This document shows, piece by piece, positions 14,753 through 23,478 of a DNA stretch of 64,000 nucleotides. How positions within the stretch are numbered: position 1 is the first letter of the stretch; the number at the start of each line of letters is the position of its first letter. The notes below the pieces were generated by a model. It had not been told where the DNA came from. It saw only the letters and a program-made list of their open reading frames with translations, and did no database searches. The DNA comes from CAYQXJ01 sp964421565 (lineage in GTDB: Bacteria; Planctomycetota; Brocadiia; SM23-32): the NCBI GenBank assembly GCA_964421565.1, contig CAYQXJ010000009.1, positions 1-64,000 on the forward strand, written 5' to 3'. The position numbers were made by a program, and so were the translations under genes.

Positions 14753-16108
14753 TCATGGTGTGACGGCTTCCTGCGCGCTCACTCGGCCCCCCTCTTTGAG
14801 GTCAGTCGGCGGGCGGCGCACGACGACCTCTGCCGGTTCCAGGCCCTCGACAACCTCGTATTGAGTTTCAGCCTTCAGGCCGGTCTTGATCTCGCGCAGG
14901 TGGGCGCGTCCGCCTTCGACCACGAACACCGCCGAACCTGTGGGCGTGGCGAAGACGGCGTCGGAGGGCACCAGAACGGCGTCTTCTTTCTGCGCCACGG
15001 CTATCTTCACGTCCAGCTCGTAGCCGGGCCCGAGGCCGAGCGCTGAGTTGCCGGACTGGATGAGCACGGTCACGCGTTGCTGCCGGACGCCGAGGGCAGA
15101 TATCTTGGTGAATCCGGAGGGATAGACCTTTTTGACCGTTCCGACGGGCGGGCTGTTGCCTGCGCGCGGGGGTATTGCATCGCCGACGAGCAGTACCTTC
15201 TGGCCCACTTTCACGCGCTGGACCTCGTCGGAGAGAACGTCCGCGCGGATTTCGATGGAGCTCATGTCACCCACTTTGAGCAGCCGGGTTCCCGGCTGCA
15301 CGAACTGCCGGCTGTTGAGGTGCTTCTCCAGCACCACGCCCTCGATGGGGCTGACCACGTGGGAGTGGTATCCGACGAGCTCGAGCTGTTTGCGGATGCG
15401 TTCGCGCTGTGCCGCGTAAACCTTGTGCAGGTGTGCCGTGTCGTCCATGCTGTCCAGTAACGTCTGCTTGCGCAGTGCGGCCAGCTCGACGCCGGTGCGG
15501 GCTGCGGCCAGCTGCCGTTCCAACGCCTGCAGCGAGGCGGCGGCCACGTCGCGGCGCAGTCTCGCCTCGTCGAGCTGCCGGTCGGAGGCAGAGCTCTTCC
15601 GGTAGAGTTCCTGCATGCGGCGCAACTCGGCTTCGGCGTAGCGCACTTCGGCTTCGGCGGCCTTCTTCTCCTGCTCCAGTTGCTCCACAAGCTTCTCGGC
15701 GCGCAGCCGCTCTTTCTCGGCGGCCTCGATTTCGGACGGCTTCGGCAGCGGCACGTCCACTCCTTGCAGTTGCGCTTCGATCTCCTGCAGTTGGTCGCGC
15801 AGTCCGCCGAGTGTCAGTTCGAGCTCCGTATCCTCTATGGAGGCGACCACCTGCCCCTTCTCGACCCGGTCGCCGACTTCGAGGGCGATGCGCCGCATTG
15901 TGCCGGCACGGTCGGCGGCCAGGACGCGCTCCACGTCGAGCTGCGTCTCGGCCTCCTCGCTCACGTATTCCTCGATTGGGCCTCTCTCGACGGCGGCTGT
16001 CTCGACGGGGAGCGGCCGGCTGCGGGCGATCAGGTAGAGCAGCAGCGCCGCTGCGGCGATGCCCAGCGGCCAGCGATAGCGGGAGATCAGTTGCGTCAGG
16101 GCTTTCAT
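14753..16108 (-). CDS. HlyD/RND-type efflux adaptor (second system)
   Basis: A 451-aa periplasmic adaptor with an N-terminal membrane anchor (about residues 13-27), a lipoyl/barrel-sandwich half (GTMRRIALEVGDRVEKGQVVASIED, about 70-95), a coiled-coil hairpin (about 100-250), the second lipoyl half (SPIEGVVLEKHLNSRQFVQPG) and a beta-barrel domain to about 370. It is encoded 30 bases after the permease at 16139-18514 and two genes after a LolD-like ATPase, all read leftward, giving an ATPase-permease-adaptor set. No outer-membrane channel is encoded with it, so it may share the TolC-like protein at 11160-12827 or hand cargo to another channel. Confidence 0.9.
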   Translation of the reverse strand: MKALTQLISRYRWPLGIAAAALLLYLIARSRPLPVETAAVERGPIEEYVSEEAETQLDVERVLAADRAGTMRRIALEVGDRVEKGQVVASIEDTELELTLGGLRDQLQEIEAQLQGVDVPLPKPSEIEAAEKERLRAEKLVEQLEQEKKAAEAEVRYAEAELRRMQELYRKSSASDRQLDEARLRRDVAAASLQALERQLAAARTGVELAALRKQTLLDSMDDTAHLHKVYAAQRERIRKQLELVGYHSHVVSPIEGVVLEKHLNSRQFVQPGTRLLKVGDMSSIEIRADVLSDEVQRVKVGQKVLLVGDAIPPRAGNSPPVGTVKKVYPSGFTKISALGVRQQRVTVLIQSGNSALGLGPGYELDVKIAVAQKEDAVLVPSDAVFATPTGSAVFVVEGGRAHLREIKTGLKAETQYEVVEGLEPAEVVVRRPPTDLKEGGRVSAQEAVTP

Positions 16109-16138
16109 GGCTGTGGTGTCCGTTCTGGAGGCGCGGGG

Positions 16139-18514
16139 CTACTCGCGTGTCTTGAGACGCTGGACTATGTTTATGCCGAACACCCGCCGCCGAGAGACTG
16201 CGCGCGCGACCAGCAGGAAGCACAGCACGAGCAGGGCGGAGCGGGCATACGTCAACGGATTCACGATGACCGGCAGCTTATATAGCTCAGTGGAGAATGC
16301 CTGCGCGATGCCCCAGGAGGCCAGATAGGCCAGCGGTATGCCGATCAGCACGCCGACCAGGCCCAGAGGCATGGTATCGTTTGTTGCGATGCGCGCCACC
16401 TCATCCCTCTCGTACCCCAGGCTGCAGAGGCAGGCCAGGTCGCGCTCCTGCTCCGCGATGCTCACGGCGCTGGCATTATAGATGACGGCGAAGGCGATGA
16501 TGGCGGAGGCGAGGGTCTGGATGAAGACCGCAACGTTGATCAGTTCGGCGACGGTCTCCTTGAAGTCGCGCAACATCTTGCCGGAACTGCTGACGGCCGA
16601 GACTGCCGGCAGGTCGTCGAGCCGATCCATCACCGAGTCCAATGTGCCCGTGTCCGTGGTGAGTATCGCGCCGTTCAGGAAAGGGCCTTCACCCAGGGCT
16701 TTCGCCAGGTAGCGACGGTCGGCGTACAGCTCCAGGCCCATGTACTGCTCCACAATAGCGCGCACGCGCACGGGGTATTCGTCCTTGTCACCGATGTATG
16801 GGTCGAGGATCAGCTCGTCCCCGCAGCGGATGTCCAGGTCTTTCGCCATGCGATCGGGCATCAACAGGCCGTCTGGGGGCAGGGGAATGGACCTGCCCTG
16901 CAGGTCGTAGACTCGGTAGAGTCGGCTGTCCGGTTCCAGGCCGAGGATGAACACGAGCTTCGTGCGCCACCCGTTGCGCAGCTCGCCGCCGATCTGAAGA
17001 ATGCCTTCCACACGGGCGACGCCTGGTTGGGCGGCGATCTCGAGCGCGGCGCCTTCAGGTCGCTCGTCGGCGAAGTCCACCCGGATCTGCGAAGCGTCGA
17101 CTTCGCCAAACTGGTAGTTGATGATCCACTCGAAAAAATCGCTCGTCGTGGAGCCGACAACCAGCATCATCATGGATACGGCCACTCCGAGGATGCAGAA
17201 TGCGCTGCGCCCGCGGGCGCGGATGGCGTTGCGCAGCGTGATGCGCCACAGCAGGGGCAGACGCTGCCACAGGGACGAGAGTCTGCCCGTGTGGAAAGTG
17301 CGTCGGCCGGCCGGCGGCGCGGGGCGGATGGCGACGGCCGGTTGGATGCTCAGAACGCTCCATGCCGAGCGCACGGCGCCGATCACGCACATGCCGCAGC
17401 TTAGCGTGAAGGCGACCACGATGGCCTTAGGGTGAAATACCACCCTGAGCGAGGGGAATCGGAAGAACATGTTGTATATGACCACGAACCGCCCGGCCAG
17501 CAGGTAGCCGGCCAACACCCCCGTCAGCGTGCCCGCAAGAGCGATGATGAGGGCGTAGGAGATGTAGTGCATGGTTACACGCAGCTTGCCATAGCCCAGC
17601 GCGCAGAGCAGCCCGATCTGCGTACGCTGATGCTCTACCAGCCGGTGCACGATGATGTGGATAACCACGGCGGCGACGATCAGGAAGACCATCGGCACGA
17701 TGCGCGCGCTGGTGCGCACGCCTTTCAGCTCCTCCAGCAGGTAGCGGTTGCTCATCTGCCGGTCCCGCCCGTACTTCCAGTACACGCCGTAATCCTCGAG
17801 CCGGTCACTGATGGTATCCAGCACGCGCTCCACGTTCGCCCCGGGGTGCAGCAGGCCGCAAACGTCGTTGACGGCGTTGGTCATGTCGAAGGCATCTTCG
17901 ACGAAGCGTTCGCGGGCGAAGATGATGCCGAAGTCGTGGTAATCGGGGGCGAACTGGCCGACGGTGCGGATGGCGTAGACATACTCAGGGCTGTAGCAGG
18001 TGCCGACGATGCGTAGATCCTCCTTGCGCTCGTTAAGCGTGGCCTGGAAGGTGTCGCCGATTCGCAGAGCGTTTGCTTCGGCAAAGCGCTCGTTGACAAT
18101 GACCTCCTCGGCCGCCACGCCGGGGAAGTAGCCGCCCCGCAGCATGTGGATGTCGTTGATCAGCCCGTCACGCTCATCCGGCATGGAGATGATGCGGCCG
18201 ACCACGGCGCCTTCGTTGCCCTCCACCTCGAGCGGCACATCCTTGACGATGCGCCCGCGCGCTCGCCAGACGCCCTCGACGGCCTCCACGTCGCGCAGGG
18301 CGGACTCGGGCGCCTTCTCCAGGTGCACGAAGAAGTCGGCGAAGTTGTATGCCTCGTAGTAGTTGTCGCGCGAGACGACGAGGCTGCGGTAGGTCATCAG
18401 AAAGCTCACGTAGAGCGCCGTGGCGCAGAAGACGACGGCGGCAGCGGCGGCGAACTGTGGCCACGATTCCCACACGTCGCGCAGCAGCTTCTTGCGCAGC
18501 AGGTCGCCTACCAT
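16139..18514 (-). CDS. Large FtsX-type ABC permease with two FtsX domains
   Basis: A 791-aa permease with the duplicated FtsX layout: helix at about 20-43, an extracytoplasmic domain to about 270, three or four helices at about 278-400 (with EHQRTQIGLLCALGYGKLRV, the coupling loop), then helices near 430-450, a second extracytoplasmic domain, and a final helix bundle from about 665 (AEQERDLACLCSLGYERDEVAR is the second coupling loop). Permeases of this size belong to the AttH/YbbP/Lol-like group that move lipids or lipoproteins. The start overlaps the ATPase stop by seven bases. Together with the ATPase and HlyD-like adaptor it forms a second export system next to the MacAB-like one. Confidence 0.9.
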   Translation of the reverse strand: MVGDLLRKKLLRDVWESWPQFAAAAAVVFCATALYVSFLMTYRSLVVSRDNYYEAYNFADFFVHLEKAPESALRDVEAVEGVWRARGRIVKDVPLEVEGNEGAVVGRIISMPDERDGLINDIHMLRGGYFPGVAAEEVIVNERFAEANALRIGDTFQATLNERKEDLRIVGTCYSPEYVYAIRTVGQFAPDYHDFGIIFARERFVEDAFDMTNAVNDVCGLLHPGANVERVLDTISDRLEDYGVYWKYGRDRQMSNRYLLEELKGVRTSARIVPMVFLIVAAVVIHIIVHRLVEHQRTQIGLLCALGYGKLRVTMHYISYALIIALAGTLTGVLAGYLLAGRFVVIYNMFFRFPSLRVVFHPKAIVVAFTLSCGMCVIGAVRSAWSVLSIQPAVAIRPAPPAGRRTFHTGRLSSLWQRLPLLWRITLRNAIRARGRSAFCILGVAVSMMMLVVGSTTSDFFEWIINYQFGEVDASQIRVDFADERPEGAALEIAAQPGVARVEGILQIGGELRNGWRTKLVFILGLEPDSRLYRVYDLQGRSIPLPPDGLLMPDRMAKDLDIRCGDELILDPYIGDKDEYPVRVRAIVEQYMGLELYADRRYLAKALGEGPFLNGAILTTDTGTLDSVMDRLDDLPAVSAVSSSGKMLRDFKETVAELINVAVFIQTLASAIIAFAVIYNASAVSIAEQERDLACLCSLGYERDEVARIATNDTMPLGLVGVLIGIPLAYLASWGIAQAFSTELYKLPVIVNPLTYARSALLVLCFLLVARAVSRRRVFGINIVQRLKTRE

Positions 18515-19218
18515 GAGAGTTCCCTGGGGTCGACGGGGTTCGCGTTGGTCCGCATGTCCTGCACGGTGCCGCTGCGCAGGCGCACCACGCGGTCGGACAT
18601 GTCACCGATGGCGGCGTTATGGGTTACGATCACGACGGTGCGGCCGCTGTATTTGTGGATGCGTTTCAGCAAGTTGAGCACCAGCTTGCCGGTCTCGTAG
18701 TCGAGAGCGCCGGTCGGCTCGTCGCCCAGGATTACCTGAGGGTTCTTGACGACGGCGCGCGCGATGGCCACGCGCTGTTGCTCGCCGCCGGAGAGCTGGC
18801 TGGGGTAGTGGTCCGCGCGGGCGGCCAGGCCGACCACCTCCAGCACGTCCATCACGTCCATCGGGTCGTCGCATATCTGGGCGGCCAGGTCCACGTTCTC
18901 CGCTGCGGTGAGTGTGGGCACCAGGTTGAAGAACTGGAAGATGAAGCCCACGTGGTGTCTGCGGTACTGGGTCAGTTCGCGCTCTCCGAAGCCGCTGATG
19001 TCGGTCCCTTTCAGCAGCATCTGGCCCTCGGTCGGGGTATCCATGCCGCCGATGATGTTCAGCAGGCTGCTTTTGCCGCTGCCGCTCGGCCCAAGCAGCG
19101 TCAGCAGTTCGCCCTCGTAGATGTCCAGGTTGACGCCGCGCAGGGCGCGCACAGTCAGGTCGCCCATGGGGTAGCTCTTTGCCAGGTTCCGTGCGCTGTA
19201 TAGTGGCCACTTCGCCAT
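18508..19218 (-). CDS. LolD-type ABC ATPase (second system)
   Basis: A 236-aa ATPase with Walker A GPSGSGKSS, Q-loop FIFQFFNL, signature LSGGEQQR, Walker B VILGDEPTGALD and switch His in VIVTHN. It belongs to the LolD/MacB subfamily. The frame is open to 19338, but a leftward promoter (-10 at 19282-19287) lies downstream of that codon, so the Met at 19218 (MAKWPLYSARNLAKSY, the family-like N-terminus) was chosen. The in-frame ATG at 19269 is possible. It is first gene of the operon with the permease and adaptor. Confidence 0.92.
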   Translation of the reverse strand: MAKWPLYSARNLAKSYPMGDLTVRALRGVNLDIYEGELLTLLGPSGSGKSSLLNIIGGMDTPTEGQMLLKGTDISGFGERELTQYRRHHVGFIFQFFNLVPTLTAAENVDLAAQICDDPMDVMDVLEVVGLAARADHYPSQLSGGEQQRVAIARAVVKNPQVILGDEPTGALDYETGKLVLNLLKRIHKYSGRTVVIVTHNAAIGDMSDRVVRLRSGTVQDMRTNANPVDPRELSW

Positions 19219-19281
19219 GTCGCTGTACCGGCCTGGAAGGTTCGGCGGCGGGACGCGCGCGTATGGCATCCCGTGCGCCAC

Positions 19282-19350
19282 ATTATACGTTCGGCGGCCT
19301 GCGGGCCACAAACGCGCCCGTTGCGCGCGATCCTGCATGTTCGCTATACT
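19282..19350. promoter_or_regulatory. Divergent promoter pair
   Basis: Leftward: -10 TATAAT (plus-strand 19282-19287), 18-base spacer, -35 TTGTGG (plus-strand 19306-19311), for the ABC export operon. Rightward: -35 TTGCGC (19321-19326), 18-base spacer, -10 TATACT (19345-19350), for the phosphohexomutase-like gene. The two -35 boxes are 9 bases apart, so the two transcripts may be co-regulated. Both -35 boxes are weak; both -10 boxes are strong. Confidence 0.55.
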
Positions 19351-19395
19351 GTGGGTTCAAGCAAGGTTGCTGGGTTCTGCGTCTCTCTGCGGACT

Positions 19396-20925
19396 ATGGC
19401 GATGGCCAATACACAGCGAAGCTGCCCGGGCGAACGCTACTGCATCTCGCTGGCCATATGCCGCACCCGGCAACGCAATCAGTATCCGAAGTGCCTGCTC
19501 TGTCCGCACCGCTCGCCGGAGCTGGCGGGGGCGTCGGCGAGCGATCAGAAGGTCAGCAACGCCGTCTTCCGCGCCACAGCCGTGCTGGGGCGCGTGCCGG
19601 AGCAGGTCAACGAATACGTAATGCGCAAGATCGGCCTCGCCACGGCGCAGTTGCTGCGCGCGGAGAACCCCTCCGGTTCGCGCCTGGTCGTGGGCTGCGA
19701 CCTGCGGGAGAACTCTCGCGGCTTTGCGCGCATTTTCTGCGAAGGCGTGAACCGCTCCGGCCTGGACGCGGCCAACCTCGGCGTCGCAACGCCTGATCAA
19801 CTTGCATTCGCCGTGGGCACCGACAGCTACGCGGGCGCGGCGTTCATTGGCGGGGGCAACTACGCGGACAACGTCAGCGGCGTGCGCCTCTGGCGACGGG
19901 ACGGCCGCCTGGTGGCCTTCGGCGACGGGCTGGAGAAGGTCGGCCTGATCGCGCGGCGCCTGCGTATGGCGTCGAGTCGGCTGCCGGGGGAAACGTCGAG
20001 CGAGAGCGTGCTGGCGGACTACGTGCCCTATGTGGCGAAGTTCGCGTCTCAGTTTCCCACATTGCGGCTGGTGGTGGGCGGGGGGAACGGCTCCGCCGGC
20101 CGGGTGTTGAGGCCCCTGCTGGCGAAGCTGCCCGTTGAGCTTACGGCCGTGCGATTCGAGGAAGATTCGCACACCCCGCTGCTGGGGCGGCGCTTCCCCT
20201 GCCACATGGTGGTCACCAGCATGAAACGTGCCGTCCGCGAGAGCCGGGCCGGCTTCGGGGCGGCGGTCGATTTCACGGGCGAGCGCATCGCCTTCTTTGA
20301 TGAGGGGGGCGAACTGCTGCGCCACGACGTGGCCGCTGGACTGATCGCCTCGGAGCTGCTGGCCCGCAACCCCGAGGAGGTCATCTGCTTCGATCTGCGC
20401 TCGACCGCGTCGCTTCGGGCGCGGATCCGCGCCCTCGGCGGCGAGGCGGTCGGCGCCCCGGCAGCGCGGCGGGGGTTCGCGATGGCCTTCCGGCGCAGTG
20501 AAGCCCTGTACGGAGCCGACCTGACGGGCCTGCACTACTTCCGCGACTTCTTCCGCTTCCCCTCGGCGATCGTTGCTCTGCTCGTGTTCGGCAGCTACCT
20601 GGCGCGGGAGGGTGGAAAGGTCTCCGAACTGGCCGGGGAGCTGGATGTCTTCAGCCGGAGCGAAGAGGGCAATTACGAGATACCCTCGGCCGATGCCGCC
20701 GAGAGCATCCTGAAGCGGGTTCGGGACGAGTTCCCGGAGGCGGAGAAGGAGATGATCGACGGCCTGACCGTCCGCACGCAGGACTGGTGGTTCAACCTGC
20801 GCCAGCCAGGCAAGGCTGCCCACCTGGAGCTTGTCGTCGAGGGGCGCGACCGACGCGCCGAGCGGCGTGGCCGTCAGACCATTGAGAAGCTGCTCCAGCG
20901 CGCTGTCAGCGAACTGGCCGGTTAG
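19396..20925 (+). CDS. Degenerate phosphohexomutase with Cys-rich N-terminus (probable pseudoenzyme)
   Basis: Homologous to phosphomannomutase/phosphoglucomutase by overall order, 509 aa, but every catalytic loop is changed. The phosphoserine loop (normally TASHNP) reads IGGGNYADN at about 151-159, with no Ser. The metal loop (normally DxDxDR) reads DFTGER at 292-297. The sugar loop (normally GExSGH, then YYFRD) reads GADLTGLHYFRD at 374-384. The phosphate loop (normally RxSNTEP) reads RQPGKAAH at about 469-476. The N-terminus adds cysteines 10, 16, 22, 33 and 36, ending in CLLC, a possible zinc or Fe-S site. The start follows the promoter at 19321-19350; the open frame begins earlier at 19273. 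It probably binds a sugar phosphate or acts as a sensor or scaffold rather than a mutase, which is inference. MiaB follows 11 bases later. Confidence 0.75.
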   Translation: MAMANTQRSCPGERYCISLAICRTRQRNQYPKCLLCPHRSPELAGASASDQKVSNAVFRATAVLGRVPEQVNEYVMRKIGLATAQLLRAENPSGSRLVVGCDLRENSRGFARIFCEGVNRSGLDAANLGVATPDQLAFAVGTDSYAGAAFIGGGNYADNVSGVRLWRRDGRLVAFGDGLEKVGLIARRLRMASSRLPGETSSESVLADYVPYVAKFASQFPTLRLVVGGGNGSAGRVLRPLLAKLPVELTAVRFEEDSHTPLLGRRFPCHMVVTSMKRAVRESRAGFGAAVDFTGERIAFFDEGGELLRHDVAAGLIASELLARNPEEVICFDLRSTASLRARIRALGGEAVGAPAARRGFAMAFRRSEALYGADLTGLHYFRDFFRFPSAIVALLVFGSYLAREGGKVSELAGELDVFSRSEEGNYEIPSADAAESILKRVRDEFPEAEKEMIDGLTVRTQDWWFNLRQPGKAAHLELVVEGRDRRAERRGRQTIEKLLQRAVSELAG

Positions 20926-20936
20926 ACCGTGTTTTC

Positions 20937-22292
20937 TTGCGCCACCTGATGCGAACTTCCATGAGCGGCGAAACGCCAAAAGTCTGCATTGTGACCTTCG
21001 GCTGCCAGATGAACAAGCTGGACAGCCAACTGCTCCGCGGCGAACTGCGCCGAGAGGGCTTCGAGCTGGAGGAGGAGCCCGGCCGGGCCGACGTGGTGCT
21101 GTATAACACCTGCAGCGTGCGTGAGCATGCTGAGAACCGCGTTTTCTCGCATCTGGGAACGCACCGTCGCCGCGCGTCGGCAGGCGAGCGATTCGTGCTC
21201 GGCGTCATCGGCTGCATGGCTCAGCGGCTCGGGGTCGAGATCGTGCGCAGGTTCGATTTCGTCGACCTGGTCTGTGGCACCCGTGCCTTCCTTCGCGTGC
21301 CCGGGCACCTGCGGCACATCCTCGCCGGGGGTGGGACCGTGGTTGATGTCGAGGACGAAAGCCCCGTCCGGTTCGAGCGTCAGGGCGCCATGCGCTGCGG
21401 CGCTCACCAGGCCTACGTGAGCGTGATGCGCGGCTGCGATAACTTCTGCAGTTACTGCATCGTGCCCTACGTGCGCGGCCGGGAGGTGAGCCGGCCGGCT
21501 GCGGAGGTCGTCGACGAGGTGCGCCGGCTGGTGGACGGGGGCGTGCGCGAGGTCACGCTCCTCGGCCAGAACGTGAACAGCTATCGGCGGGATGGTCACC
21601 GCCTGGCCGACCTGCTGGGGGTGGTAAACGAGGTCGACGGTCTCTGGCGCGTGCGCTTCGTCACAAGCCATCCGGTGGACATGTCGGACGATGTTCTGTG
21701 GGCCGTTGCGGAGCTGGAGAAAGTCTGCGAGCATCTGCATGTGCCGGCGCAGGCCGGCTCGGACCGTGTGCTGCGGCGGATGCGGCGCCGCTACAGCCGG
21801 GCGGAGTATCTGAGCATGGTCGAGCGCGCGCGAGAGATTGCCCCCGGTGTGGCGCTCGCGGGCGATTTTATCGTCGGCTTCCCGGGGGAGGCGGCGCGGG
21901 ACTTCGAGCAGACGCTGAGCCTGCTCAGCCGGGTCCGATACCAGCAGGCGTTCATGTTCAAGTACTCGCCGCGCCCTGGCACGCGGGCCGCCCGCTGGCC
22001 CGACGACGTGCCGCAGGGGTTAAAAAGCGAGCGCCACCAGCGGCTGCTGGCCGCTCAAAAGGCCATAGACGAAGAACGCCGGCGGGCGATGATCGGGCGC
22101 GAGGTGGATGTGCTGGTGGAGGGAGTTAGCAAGCAGGACGAGAGCAGGCTGTGCGGTCGCACGCGGGGCAATGACATCGTCGTCTTCCCCGGCGACGCCG
22201 CCCTGTCCGGAACCTTGCAGCGTGTCCGCATAACCGATGCAACAACGCTGACCCTGTTCGGCGAAGTCTCGAACCCGGGGGCGGGGCCCTGA
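20937..22292 (+). CDS. miaB: tRNA 2-methylthio-N6-isopentenyladenosine37 synthase
   Basis: A radical SAM methylthiotransferase that adds ms2 to i6A37 in tRNAs reading UNN codons. Domain order is complete: UPF0004 domain with three Fe-S cysteines (TFGCQMN, NTCSVRE, GCMAQ), radical SAM domain with the CxxxCxxC cluster in RGCDNFCSYCIVPYVRGRE, and a C-terminal TRAM domain (GREVDVLVEG to the end). VREHAENR and LGQNVNSY favour MiaB over RimO or MtaB. The start is uncertain: ATGs at 20937, 20949 and 20961 are in frame and none has a good ribosome-binding site; the family N-terminus begins near 20961. It is 11 bases after the phosphohexomutase-like gene. Confidence 0.95.
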   Translation: MRHLMRTSMSGETPKVCIVTFGCQMNKLDSQLLRGELRREGFELEEEPGRADVVLYNTCSVREHAENRVFSHLGTHRRRASAGERFVLGVIGCMAQRLGVEIVRRFDFVDLVCGTRAFLRVPGHLRHILAGGGTVVDVEDESPVRFERQGAMRCGAHQAYVSVMRGCDNFCSYCIVPYVRGREVSRPAAEVVDEVRRLVDGGVREVTLLGQNVNSYRRDGHRLADLLGVVNEVDGLWRVRFVTSHPVDMSDDVLWAVAELEKVCEHLHVPAQAGSDRVLRRMRRRYSRAEYLSMVERAREIAPGVALAGDFIVGFPGEAARDFEQTLSLLSRVRYQQAFMFKYSPRPGTRAARWPDDVPQGLKSERHQRLLAAQKAIDEERRRAMIGREVDVLVEGVSKQDESRLCGRTRGNDIVVFPGDAALSGTLQRVRITDATTLTLFGEVSNPGAGP

Positions 22293-22398
22293 CCTCGCGG
22301 GGCGTTCCGCGTTCTTCAGTGGCCAGCGTGCGTGCGCAGAGACCTGGGCCGTGGCGGGGGGGGCACCGCTTGCTCCAGATGACGGGCCCGGGTCCTCG

Positions 22399-22854
22399 TC
22401 AGGGCTCGCTTTTGATCCGCGTGAAGCGCATGTGGTAGCCCGCGCTGCGGCAGGCCTCGAACCGCTCACGGCTGGCGGCGCGCAGCTTCTCGTCATAGAC
22501 CGCTGCGAAGTCGTAGAGGCGTGGGAACCGTTCGAACCACTCCGGCAAGGCGCCTTGCGTCAGGACGATCAGGATGTCGGATTCGGCTTCGCCCGGCGCG
22601 CCACTGAGGATAACGACGGGCTCGATGAGCGGATCCGTTGCCTGCTCCAGTCGCACGTGGGGGATGAACGCACTCTGGGCGAATGTCCAGAGCCGTTCGT
22701 CGAGCTCCTCGGCGTCCGTGGCCTGGGGGGCGTGGACCGAGACGGTCAGCCCGGCTTCGTAGCAGCGGCGGGTGTACTCGCACACCACGTCAATGCGCTC
22801 CTCGGGGGAGGCGAGCTCCACGAACTCTGCCACTCGTTCAGTGCCCTGGTTCAT
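22399..22854 (-). CDS. holC: DNA polymerase III chi subunit-like protein
   Basis: A 151-aa protein resembling HolC, the chi subunit that links the clamp loader to SSB. Family-like features are an N-terminal Rossmann-type segment (RIDVVCEYTRRCYEAGLTVSVHAP), DAEELDERLWTFAQSAFIPHV (the conserved LDxxLWTFxxxxFxPH motif, about 47-66), a PVVIL strand, and the C-terminal FERFPRLYDFAAVYDE...RERFEACRSAGY helix pair. No holD (psi) is nearby. It is the last gene of the leftward folP-cdaA-ybbR-pdxJ-folE run, 15 bases after folE. HolC is best known from Proteobacteria, so its presence here is of interest. Assignment is from motif recognition. Confidence 0.75.
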   Translation of the reverse strand: MNQGTERVAEFVELASPEERIDVVCEYTRRCYEAGLTVSVHAPQATDAEELDERLWTFAQSAFIPHVRLEQATDPLIEPVVILSGAPGEAESDILIVLTQGALPEWFERFPRLYDFAAVYDEKLRAASRERFEACRSAGYHMRFTRIKSEP

Positions 22855-22869
22855 CGCTCTGCGGTACTC

Positions 22870-23439
22870 TCACTTTCCGCCGTTTATGAGCGTCATGGCC
22901 TCTGCCCTTGTTGCGGGGTTCTCGCGGAATATGCCGGTTACCACGCTGGTGACGGTCAAGGAGCCGGGCTTTTTGACCCCGCGCATGGTCATGCACAGGT
23001 GCTCGGCCTCAACGACGACCATGACACCCTTGGGGTTGAGCGTGCGGGTCAGGTCGCGGGCGATGTCGGCCGTCATTCTCTCCTGCACCTGCAGGCGGCG
23101 GGCATGCAGATCCACCATGCGGGCCAGTTTGCTCAGGCCCGTGATGCGGCCGGCCCTTGGCAGGTAGGCCACGTGCGCATGTCCGTGGAAGGGCAGCAGG
23201 TGGTGTTCGCACATGGAATAGAAAGGGATGTGGCGTACCAGCACTATCTCGTCGTAGCCTTCCTCGTGGAAGACCTTTATGATCTCTTCCGCGTTCTGTC
23301 GCATGCCCGCAAACAGGCCGGCATAGGCGTCGGCGACGCGATTGGGCGTCTCGGCCAGGCCGGCTTCATCCGGATCGCGCCCTATGCCCTCCAGCAGCAG
23401 GCGCACGCCCTTTTTCACCTTGTCGCGGTCGTAGTCCAT
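22870..23439 (-). CDS. folE: GTP cyclohydrolase I
   Basis: The first enzyme of tetrahydrofolate (and queuosine/pterin) synthesis, turning GTP into dihydroneopterin triphosphate. The 189-aa protein has the family zinc site: MCEHHLLPFHGHAHVAY supplies Cys and His, and the later HLCMTMRGVKKPG segment supplies the second Cys. Also present are PFYSMCEHH, GLSKLARMVDLHARRLQVQER and VMVVVEAEHLCM. It is in the same leftward group as folP, so two folate genes are co-transcribed. An AGGGGAGGATT-type site precedes the ATG. Confidence 0.96.
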   Translation of the reverse strand: MDYDRDKVKKGVRLLLEGIGRDPDEAGLAETPNRVADAYAGLFAGMRQNAEEIIKVFHEEGYDEIVLVRHIPFYSMCEHHLLPFHGHAHVAYLPRAGRITGLSKLARMVDLHARRLQVQERMTADIARDLTRTLNPKGVMVVVEAEHLCMTMRGVKKPGSLTVTSVVTGIFRENPATRAEAMTLINGGK

Positions 23440-23478
23440 GCAATCCTCCCCTCGTGCTTGCGGCCGCCGGCGCAGCGT

